From Asticcacaulis excentricus (GTDB lineage: Bacteria; Pseudomonadota; Alphaproteobacteria; Caulobacterales; Caulobacteraceae): a stretch of DNA of 64,000 bases. The stretch is from the NCBI RefSeq assembly GCF_003966695.1, contig NZ_AP018828.1:588001-652000 (forward strand), written 5' to 3'. The notes under the pieces are model-generated. The model was not told where the DNA came from and ran no database searches. It saw nothing but the letters and a program-made list of their open reading frames with translations. The position numbers and the translations under genes are program-made. This document shows positions 45,196 to 54,370 of this stretch, piece by piece; the stretch's first letter is position 1, and every line of letters begins with the position of its first letter.

Positions 45196-47513
45196 CACAC
45201 CCTCATCAGTCTTGCCCCGCTATCGGGAGCTTCATTGGTTTGAGCCGGAGCCTGGGTCTTGGGTAACCGCAATATGGCCCGTGCCCCGCTCAGATGGACG
45301 GCGTCCGCCAGATAGAATTCGCCGCCATGATCTTCGAGAATACGCTTGACGATGGCGAGGCCGAGCCCCGTCCCCTTTTCGCGCGTGGTTACATAGGGTT
45401 CGGTCAGACGGTCGCGGTCCTTGTCCGGCAAACCGATACCGTCATCCTCTATTTCGATCGTCAGGAACCCGTCACTCAGATGCATTTCAACCCGCATCTG
45501 ACCGCCTTCCCCGCCGCCATTGACCATATGGCGCGAGACGATGGCCTCTCCGCCATTTTTGAGCACATTGCCCAGCGCCTGCGACAGAAGGCGACCGTCG
45601 CAGACGACGGTGACCTCCGGCAAAGGCTCGACAATGTCGATCTGCACATCCGGCTTGGCCACGCGCTGCGAAAAGACCATCTGGCGCACAAGTTCCGCCG
45701 CGTCTTCTTCAGCAAAGTTCGGCACCGGCATCCGCGCAAAAGCCGAAAACTCATCGACCATGCGGCCTATATCGCCCACCTGCCGTACAATCGTGTCGGT
45801 CAGGCGATCGAAGGTTTCGCCATCGGTTTCGATCTGTGAACGGTATTTGCGTTTCAGGCGTTCCGCCGACAACTGGATCGGGGTCAGGGGATTTTTGATT
45901 TCATGCGCGATGCGGCGCGCCACATCCTTCCAGGCGGCGTTACGCTGGGCGGCCACAAGGCGTGTAATATCGTCGAAGGTCAGAACCGCGCCGCCTGTAT
46001 CCAGCGATGAGGCGCGCACGCGCACGCGGCGCGTATCGCCCTTACGCACCAGATCGACCTCGGCCTCCTCGACCTTGTGCGGCGTTACCTTATCGAGAAG
46101 CTCGCAGATTTCCGGGGCCAGTTCGCGGATATGCTGTCCGAACGACTCTTCGGTGGGGATCGACAGAAAGTGAGCGGCGTGCCGGTTGATAGCCGAAATC
46201 TGCTCGTCTTCGTCGATACCGATAATCCCCGCCGAAATTTCCGACAGCACGGTTTCGATGAAGCGGCGGCGTTCTTCGGCCTCTTCATTGGCCGATTTCA
46301 GAGCTGCCTGCTGGCTTTGCAGGTCGCTGGTCATGCGGTTGAAGGCGCGCGACAGAATGGCGATGTCTTCGGACTGCTTGTCGGTCAAGACGCGCGCATT
46401 GAGGTCGCCCGACGCCACCTTGTCCGCCGCCTGCACCAGCCGGGCGACGGGCACGGCGATGGAGTCCGCCGCCGAGGTGCCGACCCAGATGGCGCCGATC
46501 AGGACGAGCAGCACGGTTTCCATATAGGCCAGCGCAAACACGCCCTGAACGCGGACCGAATTGCGGGCGGATTCCCGAAGCGCATCAATGGCTTCCTTGG
46601 CGCTTTGCACCTTGGGCACGATGCCGGGCGTCAGGGTTTTGACCGCATAAAGCTTGGCCCCGTTGTAGCCCTGTAGCGGATAGATCATGCGGATCGTGTC
46701 CGGTGCCGCAAACAGACCGCCACCGATATCGCCTTCATTGGCTGTATCTATGGCCACCTGATTGGGCGCCAGATAGGGCGGCGCGCCGGGGTTTTCCGCC
46801 CGCGCCAGCACCTGCCCGCTGTCGTCGATAATATAGACGGCCGCCAGTTCCCCGCGGATCGAAATCAGTTCACGCAGGGCCTGCGAAAAGCTGAGGCGTT
46901 CCGAAAACATGCGGATCAGTTCAGGGCGTTGCAGATCACGCGCGATGTCGGTCAGCGTATCGCGCGCCGTATTGGTCTGGGTTTCGATAAAGGCGGCCCC
47001 GATGTCGGCGCTGTTTTCCACCGACGACTGCACCCGCGCTGAAAACCACGTTTCCACGCCGCGATTGACCAGCACACCGAAGAAGAGAGCCACGACGAAG
47101 GCCGGCGTTACCGCCGCCAGAGCGAACAGGGTCACAAAGCGCACATGCAGGCGCGTCCCTGCATCCTTGGCCCGTGAGCGCGCCAGTTGCAGCACCCGTC
47201 GCAATACGAAGAAGCTCAGGCCTAGCAGCAGCGCCAGGTTCAGACACACAAGGCTGAACAGAAAGACGCTCGATGGCCCCAGCGGCCCGGCACCCGGCGC
47301 CGCAATGATGATCCAGATGATGAAGGCCGTCATCAGGGCCGACAGGCCATAGGCACTGACCATAGCCAGACGGCCACGGCTGGCATTTTTCAGCCCCCGC
47401 GTCATTCGGGCCCATGATAGGCCGAAGCGCCGCTTGATACCTGTGTCTTTCAAAACCCGGCTTTCCATATGCCACAATGGAGCGCAATCCGAATGGATAA
47501 ATTGCGCGTTCAA
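45195..47513 (-). CDS. ntrY: Sensor histidine kinase NtrY
   Basis: A 772-residue membrane kinase paired with NtrX. Four hydrophobic helices (about 50-70, 83-107, 125-148 and 320-345) flank a large periplasmic domain. HAMP (PVARLVQAADKVASGDLNARV), PAS and HisKA (ARRIAHEIKNPLTPIQLSAERL) domains follow, then an HATPase domain with NVLKNGGEA, DDGIGLPD and TTREKGTGLGLAI. The TTG at 47513 has GAGG 5 nt upstream and is preferred; an ATG at 47468 is the alternative. It follows dusB directly, without ntrBC. Confidence 0.93.
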   Translation of the reverse strand: MNAQFIHSDCAPLWHMESRVLKDTGIKRRFGLSWARMTRGLKNASRGRLAMVSAYGLSALMTAFIIWIIIAAPGAGPLGPSSVFLFSLVCLNLALLLGLSFFVLRRVLQLARSRAKDAGTRLHVRFVTLFALAAVTPAFVVALFFGVLVNRGVETWFSARVQSSVENSADIGAAFIETQTNTARDTLTDIARDLQRPELIRMFSERLSFSQALRELISIRGELAAVYIIDDSGQVLARAENPGAPPYLAPNQVAIDTANEGDIGGGLFAAPDTIRMIYPLQGYNGAKLYAVKTLTPGIVPKVQSAKEAIDALRESARNSVRVQGVFALAYMETVLLVLIGAIWVGTSAADSIAVPVARLVQAADKVASGDLNARVLTDKQSEDIAILSRAFNRMTSDLQSQQAALKSANEEAEERRRFIETVLSEISAGIIGIDEDEQISAINRHAAHFLSIPTEESFGQHIRELAPEICELLDKVTPHKVEEAEVDLVRKGDTRRVRVRASSLDTGGAVLTFDDITRLVAAQRNAAWKDVARRIAHEIKNPLTPIQLSAERLKRKYRSQIETDGETFDRLTDTIVRQVGDIGRMVDEFSAFARMPVPNFAEEDAAELVRQMVFSQRVAKPDVQIDIVEPLPEVTVVCDGRLLSQALGNVLKNGGEAIVSRHMVNGGGEGGQMRVEMHLSDGFLTIEIEDDGIGLPDKDRDRLTEPYVTTREKGTGLGLAIVKRILEDHGGEFYLADAVHLSGARAILRLPKTQAPAQTNEAPDSGARLMRV

Positions 47514-47520
47514 ACAAACC

Positions 47521-47562
47521 TCAGAGCGTACTGAGTTTGTGTGCTAACGCAGTACGCTCTGA
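47521..47562 (-). promoter_or_regulatory. Perfect 13-bp hairpin at the ntrY start
   Basis: TCAGAGCGTACTG (47521-47533) and its exact complement (47550-47562) around a 16-nt loop. On the minus strand the descending arm ends ...CTCTGA and runs directly into the GAGG ribosome site of ntrY, so folding could mask it. The AGAGCG...CGCTCT ends also recall hairpin 1 of the dispersed repeat, so it may be a solo relative. Confidence 0.55.
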
Positions 47563-47673
47563 GGGTGGCATTTGTGCACTACTGTGTCTAAATATCAACA
47601 TCTATGTTGCATGAATGCGGCGAATTTGCCGATGCGCGATCACGAAATGTTTTCAGATTCCCCTAAACGGGTA

Positions 47674-48660
47674 TCACTCAAACAGGGCTCTCAACTCACG
47701 CTCGATAAGAGCAGGATCGTCAAGGCGGCATAGCCGCGCCTTGTCCTGACGTCGGGTCGGCGGGTCCTCGCTGTAATCGCCAGCTTCAATATACCAGCCC
47801 AGATGCTTCTTGAACATTTTGAGGCCCAGACCGTCGCCATAGAAGCCAAGACTGTCGTGCATATGTTCGAGGATCAGCTCCAGACGCGCCGATCCGGTTG
47901 GCTCAGGCTGATTTTCGCCGCTCAACGCCGCATCGAGTTGCGCCGCCAGCCACGGACGGCCATAGACGCCGCGCCCGATCATCAGGCCATCGGCCCCGGA
48001 TAGGGTCAGGGCCTCGCGCGCCGTGTCACCATCGGTAATGTCGCCATTGACGATGACGGGGATGGAGACCGCGGCCTTGACCTGCCGCACAAAGGCCCAG
48101 TCGGCCTCCCCTTTGTAAAACTGCTGGCGCGTGCGACCATGCACGGTCACCGCCTGCACCCCGATGGCCTCAGCCCGGCGGGCCAGTTCCGGGGCATTAC
48201 GGCTGTGGTCGTCCCAGCCCATCCGCATCTTGACCGTCACCGGTCGCGAGGTCGCGCTGACGGCCGCCTCCATCAGGCGACTGGCGGCATCGAGGTCGCG
48301 CATCAAGGCTGATCCGCACAGCACGCCCGTCACCTCCTTGGCCGGGCAGCCGAAGTTGAGATCGACAATATGCGCGCCCGACGCTTCGGCCAGAGCCGCG
48401 CCGCGTGCGATAAAGTCCGGGTCCTTGCCGATCAGTTGCACGATCTTCAGGCCGGCATGTTCCCCCAAGGCGAATTTACGTACCACGTCCGGACGCCCGC
48501 GCTCCAGTTCGGCGCAGGCCACCATCTCGGTGGCCGCATAGGCAGCCCCCAGCTTCGACGCCATGCGGCGGAACGGCAGATCAGACACGCCGGTCATAGG
48601 CGCGATCAGGGCGCGCCCGGCAATCTTCACATCTCCGATCCTAAGACTGTGCGTCATCAT
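47674..48660 (-). CDS. dusB: tRNA dihydrouridine synthase DusB
   Basis: A 328-residue FMN-dependent enzyme that reduces uridines in tRNA (NifR3 family). It has [55 protein letters not shown] with the active-site cysteine, [29 protein letters not shown] and [10 protein letters not shown]. It is divergent from ispDF with a 62-bp gap, and upstream of ntrY. Confidence 0.95.
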   Translation of the reverse strand: MMTHSLRIGDVKIAGRALIAPMTGVSDLPFRRMASKLGAAYAATEMVACAELERGRPDVVRKFALGEHAGLKIVQLIGKDPDFIARGAALAEASGAHIVDLNFGCPAKEVTGVLCGSALMRDLDAASRLMEAAVSATSRPVTVKMRMGWDDHSRNAPELARRAEAIGVQAVTVHGRTRQQFYKGEADWAFVRQVKAAVSIPVIVNGDITDGDTAREALTLSGADGLMIGRGVYGRPWLAAQLDAALSGENQPEPTGSARLELILEHMHDSLGFYGDGLGLKMFKKHLGWYIEAGDYSEDPPTRRQDKARLCRLDDPALIERELRALFE

Positions 48661-48722
48661 GGGCGCGAAATAACCGCGAAGCCCTCTTTACGCAATGGGC
48701 GACGTCCGATTAAGACAAGACC

Positions 48723-49868
48723 ATGAGTTTCAATGCCATCATCGTTGCCGGCGGTTCGGGTCAGAGATCAGGCGGCAAAAAGCAATGGATGCCGTTGCGC
48801 GGCAAGCCTGTCCTCAACTGGTCAATCGAAGCGTTTTCCAGCGCCGGAGCCGCCGACATAGCGGTGGTGGTACCGCGTGACGACCTCGATCACGCCACGT
48901 GTACGCTTCAGGGGCTGGAGCGGGTGCGCGTCGTGCCGGGCGGTGCCACGCGCGCCCTGTCGGTGCAAAGCGGCCTCAACGCCCTGCACGAAACCGCTGC
49001 GCCGGATGATCTCGTGCTGATCCACGATGCGGCGCGGCCCCTGCTGAGCGTCGATCTGATTGAAGCGCTACTGAGGCGCCTGCATACGGCGCGCGCCGCC
49101 ATTCTGGCCGTACCCGTCACCGACTCGCTGAAGCGCGCCGAAGATGGCCGCATCATTGACGCGCCGTCCCGTAACGGCCTGTGGCGCGCCCAGACCCCTC
49201 AGGCCTTCCGCCTGAAAGACATCGCCGACGCCTATGCTCAGTGGACGGGTGACGTCGAGGCCACTGATGAGGCCATGGTGGCCGCCGCCGCGGGGATCAG
49301 GGTTGAGATCGTCGAAGGGGCGCAGCGGCTTCAAAAACTTACCTATCCCGAAGATTTTGCTGTTCTGGAGGCCTTCATGCCCGCTCAACAGATGCGTATC
49401 GGTCAGGGCTTTGACGCCCACCGCTGGGGACCTGGCGAAAGCGTGTGGCTGTGCGGCGTGGAAATCACCCACGATCAGACCCTGATCGGCCATTCGGATG
49501 CCGATGCGGGCCTGCACGCCCTGACCGATGCCCTGCTGGGGGCAGCGGGATTGGGTGATATCGGCGATCACTTCCCGCCCACCGACCCGCAATGGAAGGG
49601 CGCGCCGTCTGACCTGTTTCTGCGTCATGCGGCCGAACTGATCCGCCAGCGCGGGGGTGAAATCGTCAATGTCGATGTTACGCTGATTTGCGAGCGCCCA
49701 AAGATCAAGCCGTATCGGGAGGCCATGCGTCAGAGGATGGCCGACATTCTCACGCTTGATGTGGCGCGTGTCAGCATCAAGGCCACAACCACTGAAAAAA
49801 TGGGCTTCACCGGCCGCGAAGAAGGACTGGCCGCACAGGCGGTGTGTCTGATCACGCTGCCATCCTAA
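48723..49868 (+). CDS. ispDF: Bifunctional IspD/IspF (MEP pathway)
   Basis: A 381-residue fusion. Residues 1-220 are IspD, the CTP:2-C-methylerythritol 4-phosphate cytidylyltransferase (IIVAGGSGQRSGGKKQWMPLRGKPVL, then LIHDAARPLLS and WRAQTPQAF). From about residue 222 comes IspF, the cyclodiphosphate synthase (MRIGQGFDAHRWGPGESVWLCGVEI, HSDADAGLHALTDALLGA, ATTTEKMGFTGR). The fusion is common in alphaproteobacteria. Together with dxr it covers three MEP steps in this window. Confidence 0.96.
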   Translation: MSFNAIIVAGGSGQRSGGKKQWMPLRGKPVLNWSIEAFSSAGAADIAVVVPRDDLDHATCTLQGLERVRVVPGGATRALSVQSGLNALHETAAPDDLVLIHDAARPLLSVDLIEALLRRLHTARAAILAVPVTDSLKRAEDGRIIDAPSRNGLWRAQTPQAFRLKDIADAYAQWTGDVEATDEAMVAAAAGIRVEIVEGAQRLQKLTYPEDFAVLEAFMPAQQMRIGQGFDAHRWGPGESVWLCGVEITHDQTLIGHSDADAGLHALTDALLGAAGLGDIGDHFPPTDPQWKGAPSDLFLRHAAELIRQRGGEIVNVDVTLICERPKIKPYREAMRQRMADILTLDVARVSIKATTTEKMGFTGREEGLAAQAVCLITLPS

Positions 49869-50234
49869 TGCGGTGCACAATCACGAATGTTTAAACATTG
49901 TAACAAGCGATGCATTTTTATTATAATTAACAATCATTTACCTAGAAATTTACATTAAGTGTAGCCAATGCTGCTACGCAAAATTTCAAATGACAACGCT
50001 CTGTAAATATGATGAATTGAAAACGTTCGGGGTGGGTTTGTTTTTAAAACCCATAATTTTATTTAATTTTTTAAGTCGTTCTTTTTTGCGTTCCAACCTT
50101 CCCCACCCCGAACAGGCTTCTTAGAGCATTCGTTGGCTCAGTTGAGCCACCAAATGGCTCTAAGTTTTTGCTTGGTCGCGCAATTTCTCCGAAAAGTGCC
50201 AAGACACTTTCATGGCACTTTGTCGGATTGCGCT
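49869..50234. other. AT-rich convergent intergenic region
   Basis: No gene is seen in 366 bp between ispDF and the MBL hydrolase gene. The interval is strikingly AT-rich compared with its neighbours. A perfect 12-bp inverted repeat (GTTCGGGGTGGG at 50025-50036, complement at 50102-50113) flanks a 65-nt T/A-rich centre. The last 110 bp are repeat copy C. A small RNA or a decayed insertion could be hidden here. Confidence 0.5.
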
Positions 50235-50238
50235 CTAA
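50123..50238. repeat. Two-hairpin dispersed repeat, copy C
   Basis: Hairpin 1 runs from AGAGCATT (50123) to AATGGCTCT (50161) with an inner TGGCTCA/TGAGCCA stem. The linker has TTGGTCGCGCAATTTCT. Hairpin 2 has arms CCGAAAAGTGCCA (50189-50201) and its near-complement (50213-50226), then GATTGCGCTCTAAA. It closely matches copy B. Its far end supplies the TAG stop of the MBL hydrolase gene. Confidence 0.8.
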
Positions 50239-51044
50239 AACTCCGTATCGATCATCATCTGATCATAGGCAGGGACGACACCGTGCGGTAGTTTCGTCCG
50301 CAATTCTTCGTAATCCATTTCCTGATGCAGATTGGTCAGCACGGCCAACTCAGGCTTGACGCGGGCGATCCATTCCAGCGCCAGATCGAGATGCGCGTGG
50401 GTCGGGTGTGGCGCATAGCGCAGGGCATCCACAATCCAGACCTTCAGCCCGTAAAGCTGCGCAAAGCTGTCGTCCGGCAGGTCGCTGATGTCGCTGGAAT
50501 AGGCCACGTCCCCGATACGATAGCCGACGGAGCGAATAGGGCCGTGGATCTGATCGAAGGTGACGACCGGCACCTCGCCGCCCTCACCCGTCAGATGGAA
50601 CCTCTCCCCGAAGGACGGCAAGGCCATCGGCGCACAGATCGGCGGATAGCCGAACTTACCTGTAAAAATATAGTCAAACCGGCTGAGCAGGGTCTGACGG
50701 GTCGCTTCATCCATATAGCCCGGCACCTGCATTTTGCGCAAAAGCGCAAAGGCCCGCATGTCGTCTATGCCGTGCGTCTGGTCGGCATGATCGTGCGTCC
50801 ACAGCACGGCATCCAGATGATCAATACCCGTCTGCATAATCTGGGTGCGAAAATCCGGAGACGTATCGACCACCAGATTGGTCGTCTGATCCGGGGAAGA
50901 CGGATCGAAGGCCTGAAACAGGGCCGAACAGCGGCTGCGGCGGTTTTTCGGATTGTGCGGATCACAGCGCCCCCAATAGCCATCCGCACGCGGCACGCCG
51001 GTCGAACAGCCTGAGCCCAGTATGGTGGTCCTCAGCCGTCTCAT
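50235..51044 (-). CDS. MBL-fold metallo-hydrolase (PhnP-like)
   Basis: A 269-residue metallo-beta-lactamase-fold protein. It has TILGSGCSTGVPRADGYWGRCD at the N-terminus, the metal motif THDHADQTHGIDD (near residue 84), and later histidines in IHGPIRSVGYR and APHPTHAHLDLAL. The GSGxSxGVP start is shared with PhnP/ElaC-like phosphodiesterases. The substrate is unknown. It overlaps tatD by 4 bp, in the tmk-holB-tatD-MBL operon order seen in many alphaproteobacteria. The stop codon is provided by repeat copy C. Confidence 0.85.
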   Translation of the reverse strand: MRRLRTTILGSGCSTGVPRADGYWGRCDPHNPKNRRSRCSALFQAFDPSSPDQTTNLVVDTSPDFRTQIMQTGIDHLDAVLWTHDHADQTHGIDDMRAFALLRKMQVPGYMDEATRQTLLSRFDYIFTGKFGYPPICAPMALPSFGERFHLTGEGGEVPVVTFDQIHGPIRSVGYRIGDVAYSSDISDLPDDSFAQLYGLKVWIVDALRYAPHPTHAHLDLALEWIARVKPELAVLTNLHQEMDYEELRTKLPHGVVPAYDQMMIDTEF

Positions 51045-51817
51045 GCGCGCGGGATCCGCTTGAACAGGGCGTAGAAGGCGTCAGTCGTCCGCGCAATCGT
51101 GTCTTCGCGCGTCCAGCCACGGATTTCCGCCAGCTTGTCATAGACATGCGTCACATAGGCCGGTTCGTTGCGCCGCCCGCGCATGGGAATGGGCGCCAGA
51201 TAGGGGCAGTCGGTTTCGACAATGATGCGATCGGCTGGCATGTCCGCAATAATGTCGCGCACATCCTGCGCCGCCTTGAAGGTGGCAATGCCTGACACCG
51301 AGAAATAGGCCCCGATCCCGGCCGCCTTCTTCGCCAGCTCCGCCCCGGAGGTGTAGCAGTGCAGCAGAAAGGTGAACGGCCCCTTGCCGTGTTCGTCGGA
51401 AAGGATCTCCCACATTTCGGCGTCGGCTTCGCGCGTGTGGACCACCAGCGGCAGGCCACTTTGCCGCGCCGCGTGGACATGGGTGCGAAACACGGCCGCC
51501 TGAATATCGCGCGGGCTGTAGTCATAGTGAAAGTCCAGCCCGCATTCGCCGATACCGACCACCTTGGGCCGTTGCGCCAGTGTCAGCAGGTCGGCGACGT
51601 TGAGGTCCGGATTTTCCTTGGCCTCGTGCGGGTGCGTGCCCACCGTGGCCCAGATGTCCTGATGCGCCGTCAAACCATAGCAGGCTTCGAAATTCGACAC
51701 CCGGTCGCAGATATTAAGCATCAGCCCCACCCCGGCCTCACGCGCCCGGTCGATCACCGCGTCACGGTCTTCGTCATATTGCGGGGCGTGCAGATTGACG
51801 TGACTGTCGATAAGCAT
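51041..51817 (-). CDS. tatD: TatD-family deoxyribonuclease
   Basis: A 258-residue metal-dependent hydrolase with TIM-barrel fold. It has GTHPHEAKENP, VVGIGECGLDFHYDYSPRDIQ, LPLVVHTREADAEM, LLHCYTSGAELAKKA and IIVETDCPYLAPIPMRGRRNEPAYV. The N-terminal motif is DSHVNLHAPQYDEDRD, lacking the second histidine of the usual DSHCHLD but close to the DIGVNL form of E. coli TatD. It lies between holB and the MBL gene. Confidence 0.93.
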   Translation of the reverse strand: MLIDSHVNLHAPQYDEDRDAVIDRAREAGVGLMLNICDRVSNFEACYGLTAHQDIWATVGTHPHEAKENPDLNVADLLTLAQRPKVVGIGECGLDFHYDYSPRDIQAAVFRTHVHAARQSGLPLVVHTREADAEMWEILSDEHGKGPFTFLLHCYTSGAELAKKAAGIGAYFSVSGIATFKAAQDVRDIIADMPADRIIVETDCPYLAPIPMRGRRNEPAYVTHVYDKLAEIRGWTREDTIARTTDAFYALFKRIPRA

Positions 51818-51818
51818 A

Positions 51819-52829
51819 TTACCTTAAAGCCTTGATATCATTCATGATGGACCAGAAGTATTCGCCGCGATCCAGGTTAACGCCTTCGGTTTCGGCGACG
51901 ACCGTGCTGAGCCTGACCCACAGCTCTGACCATTGCCGTCCGCGCGCCGGCGCATCGGCGCTGAGCGCCCGCTCCTGCACGCGGTCACTGAGCGCGGCGA
52001 TAAACTGCGCGAATTTTTTGGGGCCGTCGATCTTCGAGGAGTTCGTCTTGAACATCGTCATCAGCGGCAGCAGATCAAAACGCGCGGGTGGCGTATCCGA
52101 CAACAGCCGTGCCGCCAGTTCGTCCATCTCCAGCGCCCCTTCTTCCCACAGCCGTAACCCCTTGCCGGGTGAGCCCTTGGCCATCACCACCAGCCGTTCA
52201 AGCTGTTCGGGGCCAAGGTCGGCGCGCGCCGCGATAAAGCGCTGAACCGCCTCATCGTCCCACGGCGAAAAGCCCAGACGTCGGCAGCGAGATCGGATGG
52301 TGGCCAGCAGCTTGCCCGGCGAATGCGAGATGAGGAACAGCAAACCTCGTTCAGGTGGTTCCTCAAGAATCTTCAGCAAGGCATTGGCTGAATTGATATT
52401 CAGGTCATCGACGGCATCAACGATACAGACGCGATAGGCCGAACGCGACGGCGCCTTGGAAAAGAACTCTCCCACTTCGCGCACCGCATCGACGGTGATG
52501 TTCTTGCGCGTCTTGCCGTCCTTCTGCTCGCGTTCCAGCACCAGCAGGTCCGGATGCGACTGCGCCACGATCAGGCGCGCATCCGGGTCCTCTTCGGACA
52601 TACCCAGAATACCGAAGCCCCGGTCGCGCTGATGCCCTATCAGATAGCGCGCCGCGCGGTAGGCAAAGGTCGCCTTGCCCACGCCTTCGGGCCCGCACAG
52701 CAGCCAAGCGTGATGCAGCCGCCCGCGCGAAAGGGCGTCAAGAAAAGCCGTCTCCTGCGCCTCACCCTGAATGAAATCAAAGACCTGACGCGGATGGGCG
52801 ACGGCGCTATCGTCTTCGGTCACCGCCAT
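51819..52829 (-). CDS. holB: DNA polymerase III delta' subunit
   Basis: A 336-residue clamp-loader subunit of the AAA+ class. It has HHAWLLCGPEGVGKATFAYRAARYL (P-loop), ARLIVAQSHPDLLVLEREQ, ITVDAVREVGEFFSKAPSRSAYRVCIVDAVDDLNINSANALLKILEEPPERGLLFLISHSPGKLLATIRSRCRRL with the SRC arginine-finger motif. The zinc-binding cysteines of E. coli delta' are not seen. It is 1 bp downstream of tmk, a common pairing. Confidence 0.93.
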   Translation of the reverse strand: MAVTEDDSAVAHPRQVFDFIQGEAQETAFLDALSRGRLHHAWLLCGPEGVGKATFAYRAARYLIGHQRDRGFGILGMSEEDPDARLIVAQSHPDLLVLEREQKDGKTRKNITVDAVREVGEFFSKAPSRSAYRVCIVDAVDDLNINSANALLKILEEPPERGLLFLISHSPGKLLATIRSRCRRLGFSPWDDEAVQRFIAARADLGPEQLERLVVMAKGSPGKGLRLWEEGALEMDELAARLLSDTPPARFDLLPLMTMFKTNSSKIDGPKKFAQFIAALSDRVQERALSADAPARGRQWSELWVRLSTVVAETEGVNLDRGEYFWSIMNDIKALR

Positions 52830-52830
52830 C

Positions 52831-53469
52831 TCAGCTTCCCTTCAGTTCGGCAAAGCGATCCGACACCACGCGCCAGATATCGGCCCTGATGTCTTCAATC
52901 GCGCGGTCAGCGTCGATCAGGCGATAACGCTCAGGATGCGCGCCTGCGCGCCTGCGGAAGCCCTCACGCAGGCGCTCATGAAAGGCCAGCCCTTTGGACT
53001 CAAAACGGTTTTCGGCATCGCCGCGCGCCAGCGCCCGCTTCAAGCCCGTTTCCGGCGGCATATCCATCACGATGACCAGATCGGGCTGGGTGTCCCCCAC
53101 CACGGCGGCGTCGATGCTTTCGATCAACTCCGGCGTCACGCCACCGCCCGCCCCCTGATAGGCGCGGGTGGAATCGGAAAAGCGGTCGCAGACGATCCAC
53201 GCCCCGCGTTCCAGCGCCGGCCGGATCACCTGCTCCAGATGGTTGGCGCGCGCCGCATACATCATCAGGGTTTCGGACATCGGCGACCAGCGCCCGGCCT
53301 CACCGGTCACCAGCAGGTCGCGCAGCGCCTCCGCGCCGCTGGAACCACCCGGTTCGCGCGTCTGCACCACCTCAAGCCCCAGTTCACGCAGATGCGCCAC
53401 CAGCGCCTTCACCTGGGTGGATTTTCCGGCCCCCTCGCCGCCTTCGAATGTAATGAATCTACCGGTCAT
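52831..53469 (-). CDS. tmk: Thymidylate kinase
   Basis: A 212-residue kinase that phosphorylates dTMP. It has RFITFEGGEGAGKSTQVKAL (P-loop), the DRFSDSTRAYQGAGGG motif, and VQTREPGGSSGAEALRDLL. The start at 53469 (MTGRFITFEG) fits the family; an in-frame TTG seven codons upstream is possible. It heads the tmk-holB-tatD-MBL group. Confidence 0.95.
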   Translation of the reverse strand: MTGRFITFEGGEGAGKSTQVKALVAHLRELGLEVVQTREPGGSSGAEALRDLLVTGEAGRWSPMSETLMMYAARANHLEQVIRPALERGAWIVCDRFSDSTRAYQGAGGGVTPELIESIDAAVVGDTQPDLVIVMDMPPETGLKRALARGDAENRFESKGLAFHERLREGFRRRAGAHPERYRLIDADRAIEDIRADIWRVVSDRFAELKGS

Positions 53470-53531
53470 GTCTGCCGATACATCGGCCAAGCGCCGGTCT
53501 AAGACAAGGCTAAAATCAAAACCCGCCCAAA

Positions 53532-54299
53532 TTACTCGTCGCGCGTCAGAATGGCGTCAAAATAGCCCGCCGCCAGCACCTTTTGCCGATAAAGCTCGGC
53601 CTTTTGCGCCCCCTCGAACGGCCCCAGCGTCACGACATAGAGCCCGCGCCGCTCATCGACCCGTGCGCGCAACTGGTCGCTGACCCGCTCAGCATTGGCG
53701 CGCTCGGAAAAGGCCCCGACCTGCACGCGATACCTTTGGCGATCCCCGTCCGAGGGATCAGGCGATGCCGCGGCATAGGTTGGCCGCGCCCCCAGTTCCG
53801 CCGGACCCAGAAACTTGATGCGCACCCGTGCCGTGCCGGTCTGATGCACGCCCAAGGCCTTGGCGGCTCCTTTCGACAGATCGAGCAAGCGCCCATCGAC
53901 GAACGGCCCACGATCATTGAGCCTCAGCCGCAGGGTGCGGCCATTGTCGAGATTGGTCACCTCGATCACCGAGGGCAGCGGCCAGGTCTTATGCGCCGCC
54001 GACAAGGCATTGGGGTCAAAACGCTCGCCCGTCGCCGTCAGGCTGCCCGACTCGTGGCCGTACCAACTCGCTGTCCCTGTGAGCGTGTCGCCAATATCGG
54101 GCACATAGGGGCGATAGGTGTCGCCGCGCACCTTATAAGGCCGCAGGTTGGCGGCGCGATACTGCCCGTTCTTCACCACTTCCGGCCCATCGCGCGTGCT
54201 CAGCTTCGGCCCGCCCGCACAGGCGGCCAGAAGCCAGATGCTTGCCAGAACAAGCATTTGTACTGATCTCTTCGCAATCAGGTTCAATTGGGTGGACAT
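53532..54299 (-). CDS. rlpA: RlpA-family septal lipoprotein
   Basis: A 255-residue lipoprotein. The lipobox is LLAAC (cysteine near residue 27). A double-psi beta-barrel follows (GTASWYGHESGSLTATGERFDPNALSAAHKTWPLPSVIEVTNLDNGRTLRLRLNDRGPF). The C-terminal SPOR domain, from about residue 185 (YRVQVGAFSERANAERVSDQLR), binds denuded septal glycan. RlpA proteins act in cell division and some are lytic transglycosylases. The aspartate in NDRGPF matches the usual catalytic region. Confidence 0.92.
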   Translation of the reverse strand: MSTQLNLIAKRSVQMLVLASIWLLAACAGGPKLSTRDGPEVVKNGQYRAANLRPYKVRGDTYRPYVPDIGDTLTGTASWYGHESGSLTATGERFDPNALSAAHKTWPLPSVIEVTNLDNGRTLRLRLNDRGPFVDGRLLDLSKGAAKALGVHQTGTARVRIKFLGPAELGARPTYAAASPDPSDGDRQRYRVQVGAFSERANAERVSDQLRARVDERRGLYVVTLGPFEGAQKAELYRQKVLAAGYFDAILTRDE

Positions 54300-54370
54300 G
54301 GGACGCCCCGCTCAACACATTCTGTGCCCAAACAGGGTAAAAAGAAATGGAAAAGGCTTGGTTAACCTGC

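Noticed and set aside
51041-51817. TatD with a broken HxH metal motif (DSHVNLH)
   Set aside because: E. coli TatD itself reads DIGVNL at this place, so this is the ordinary TatD subfamily and not a defect.
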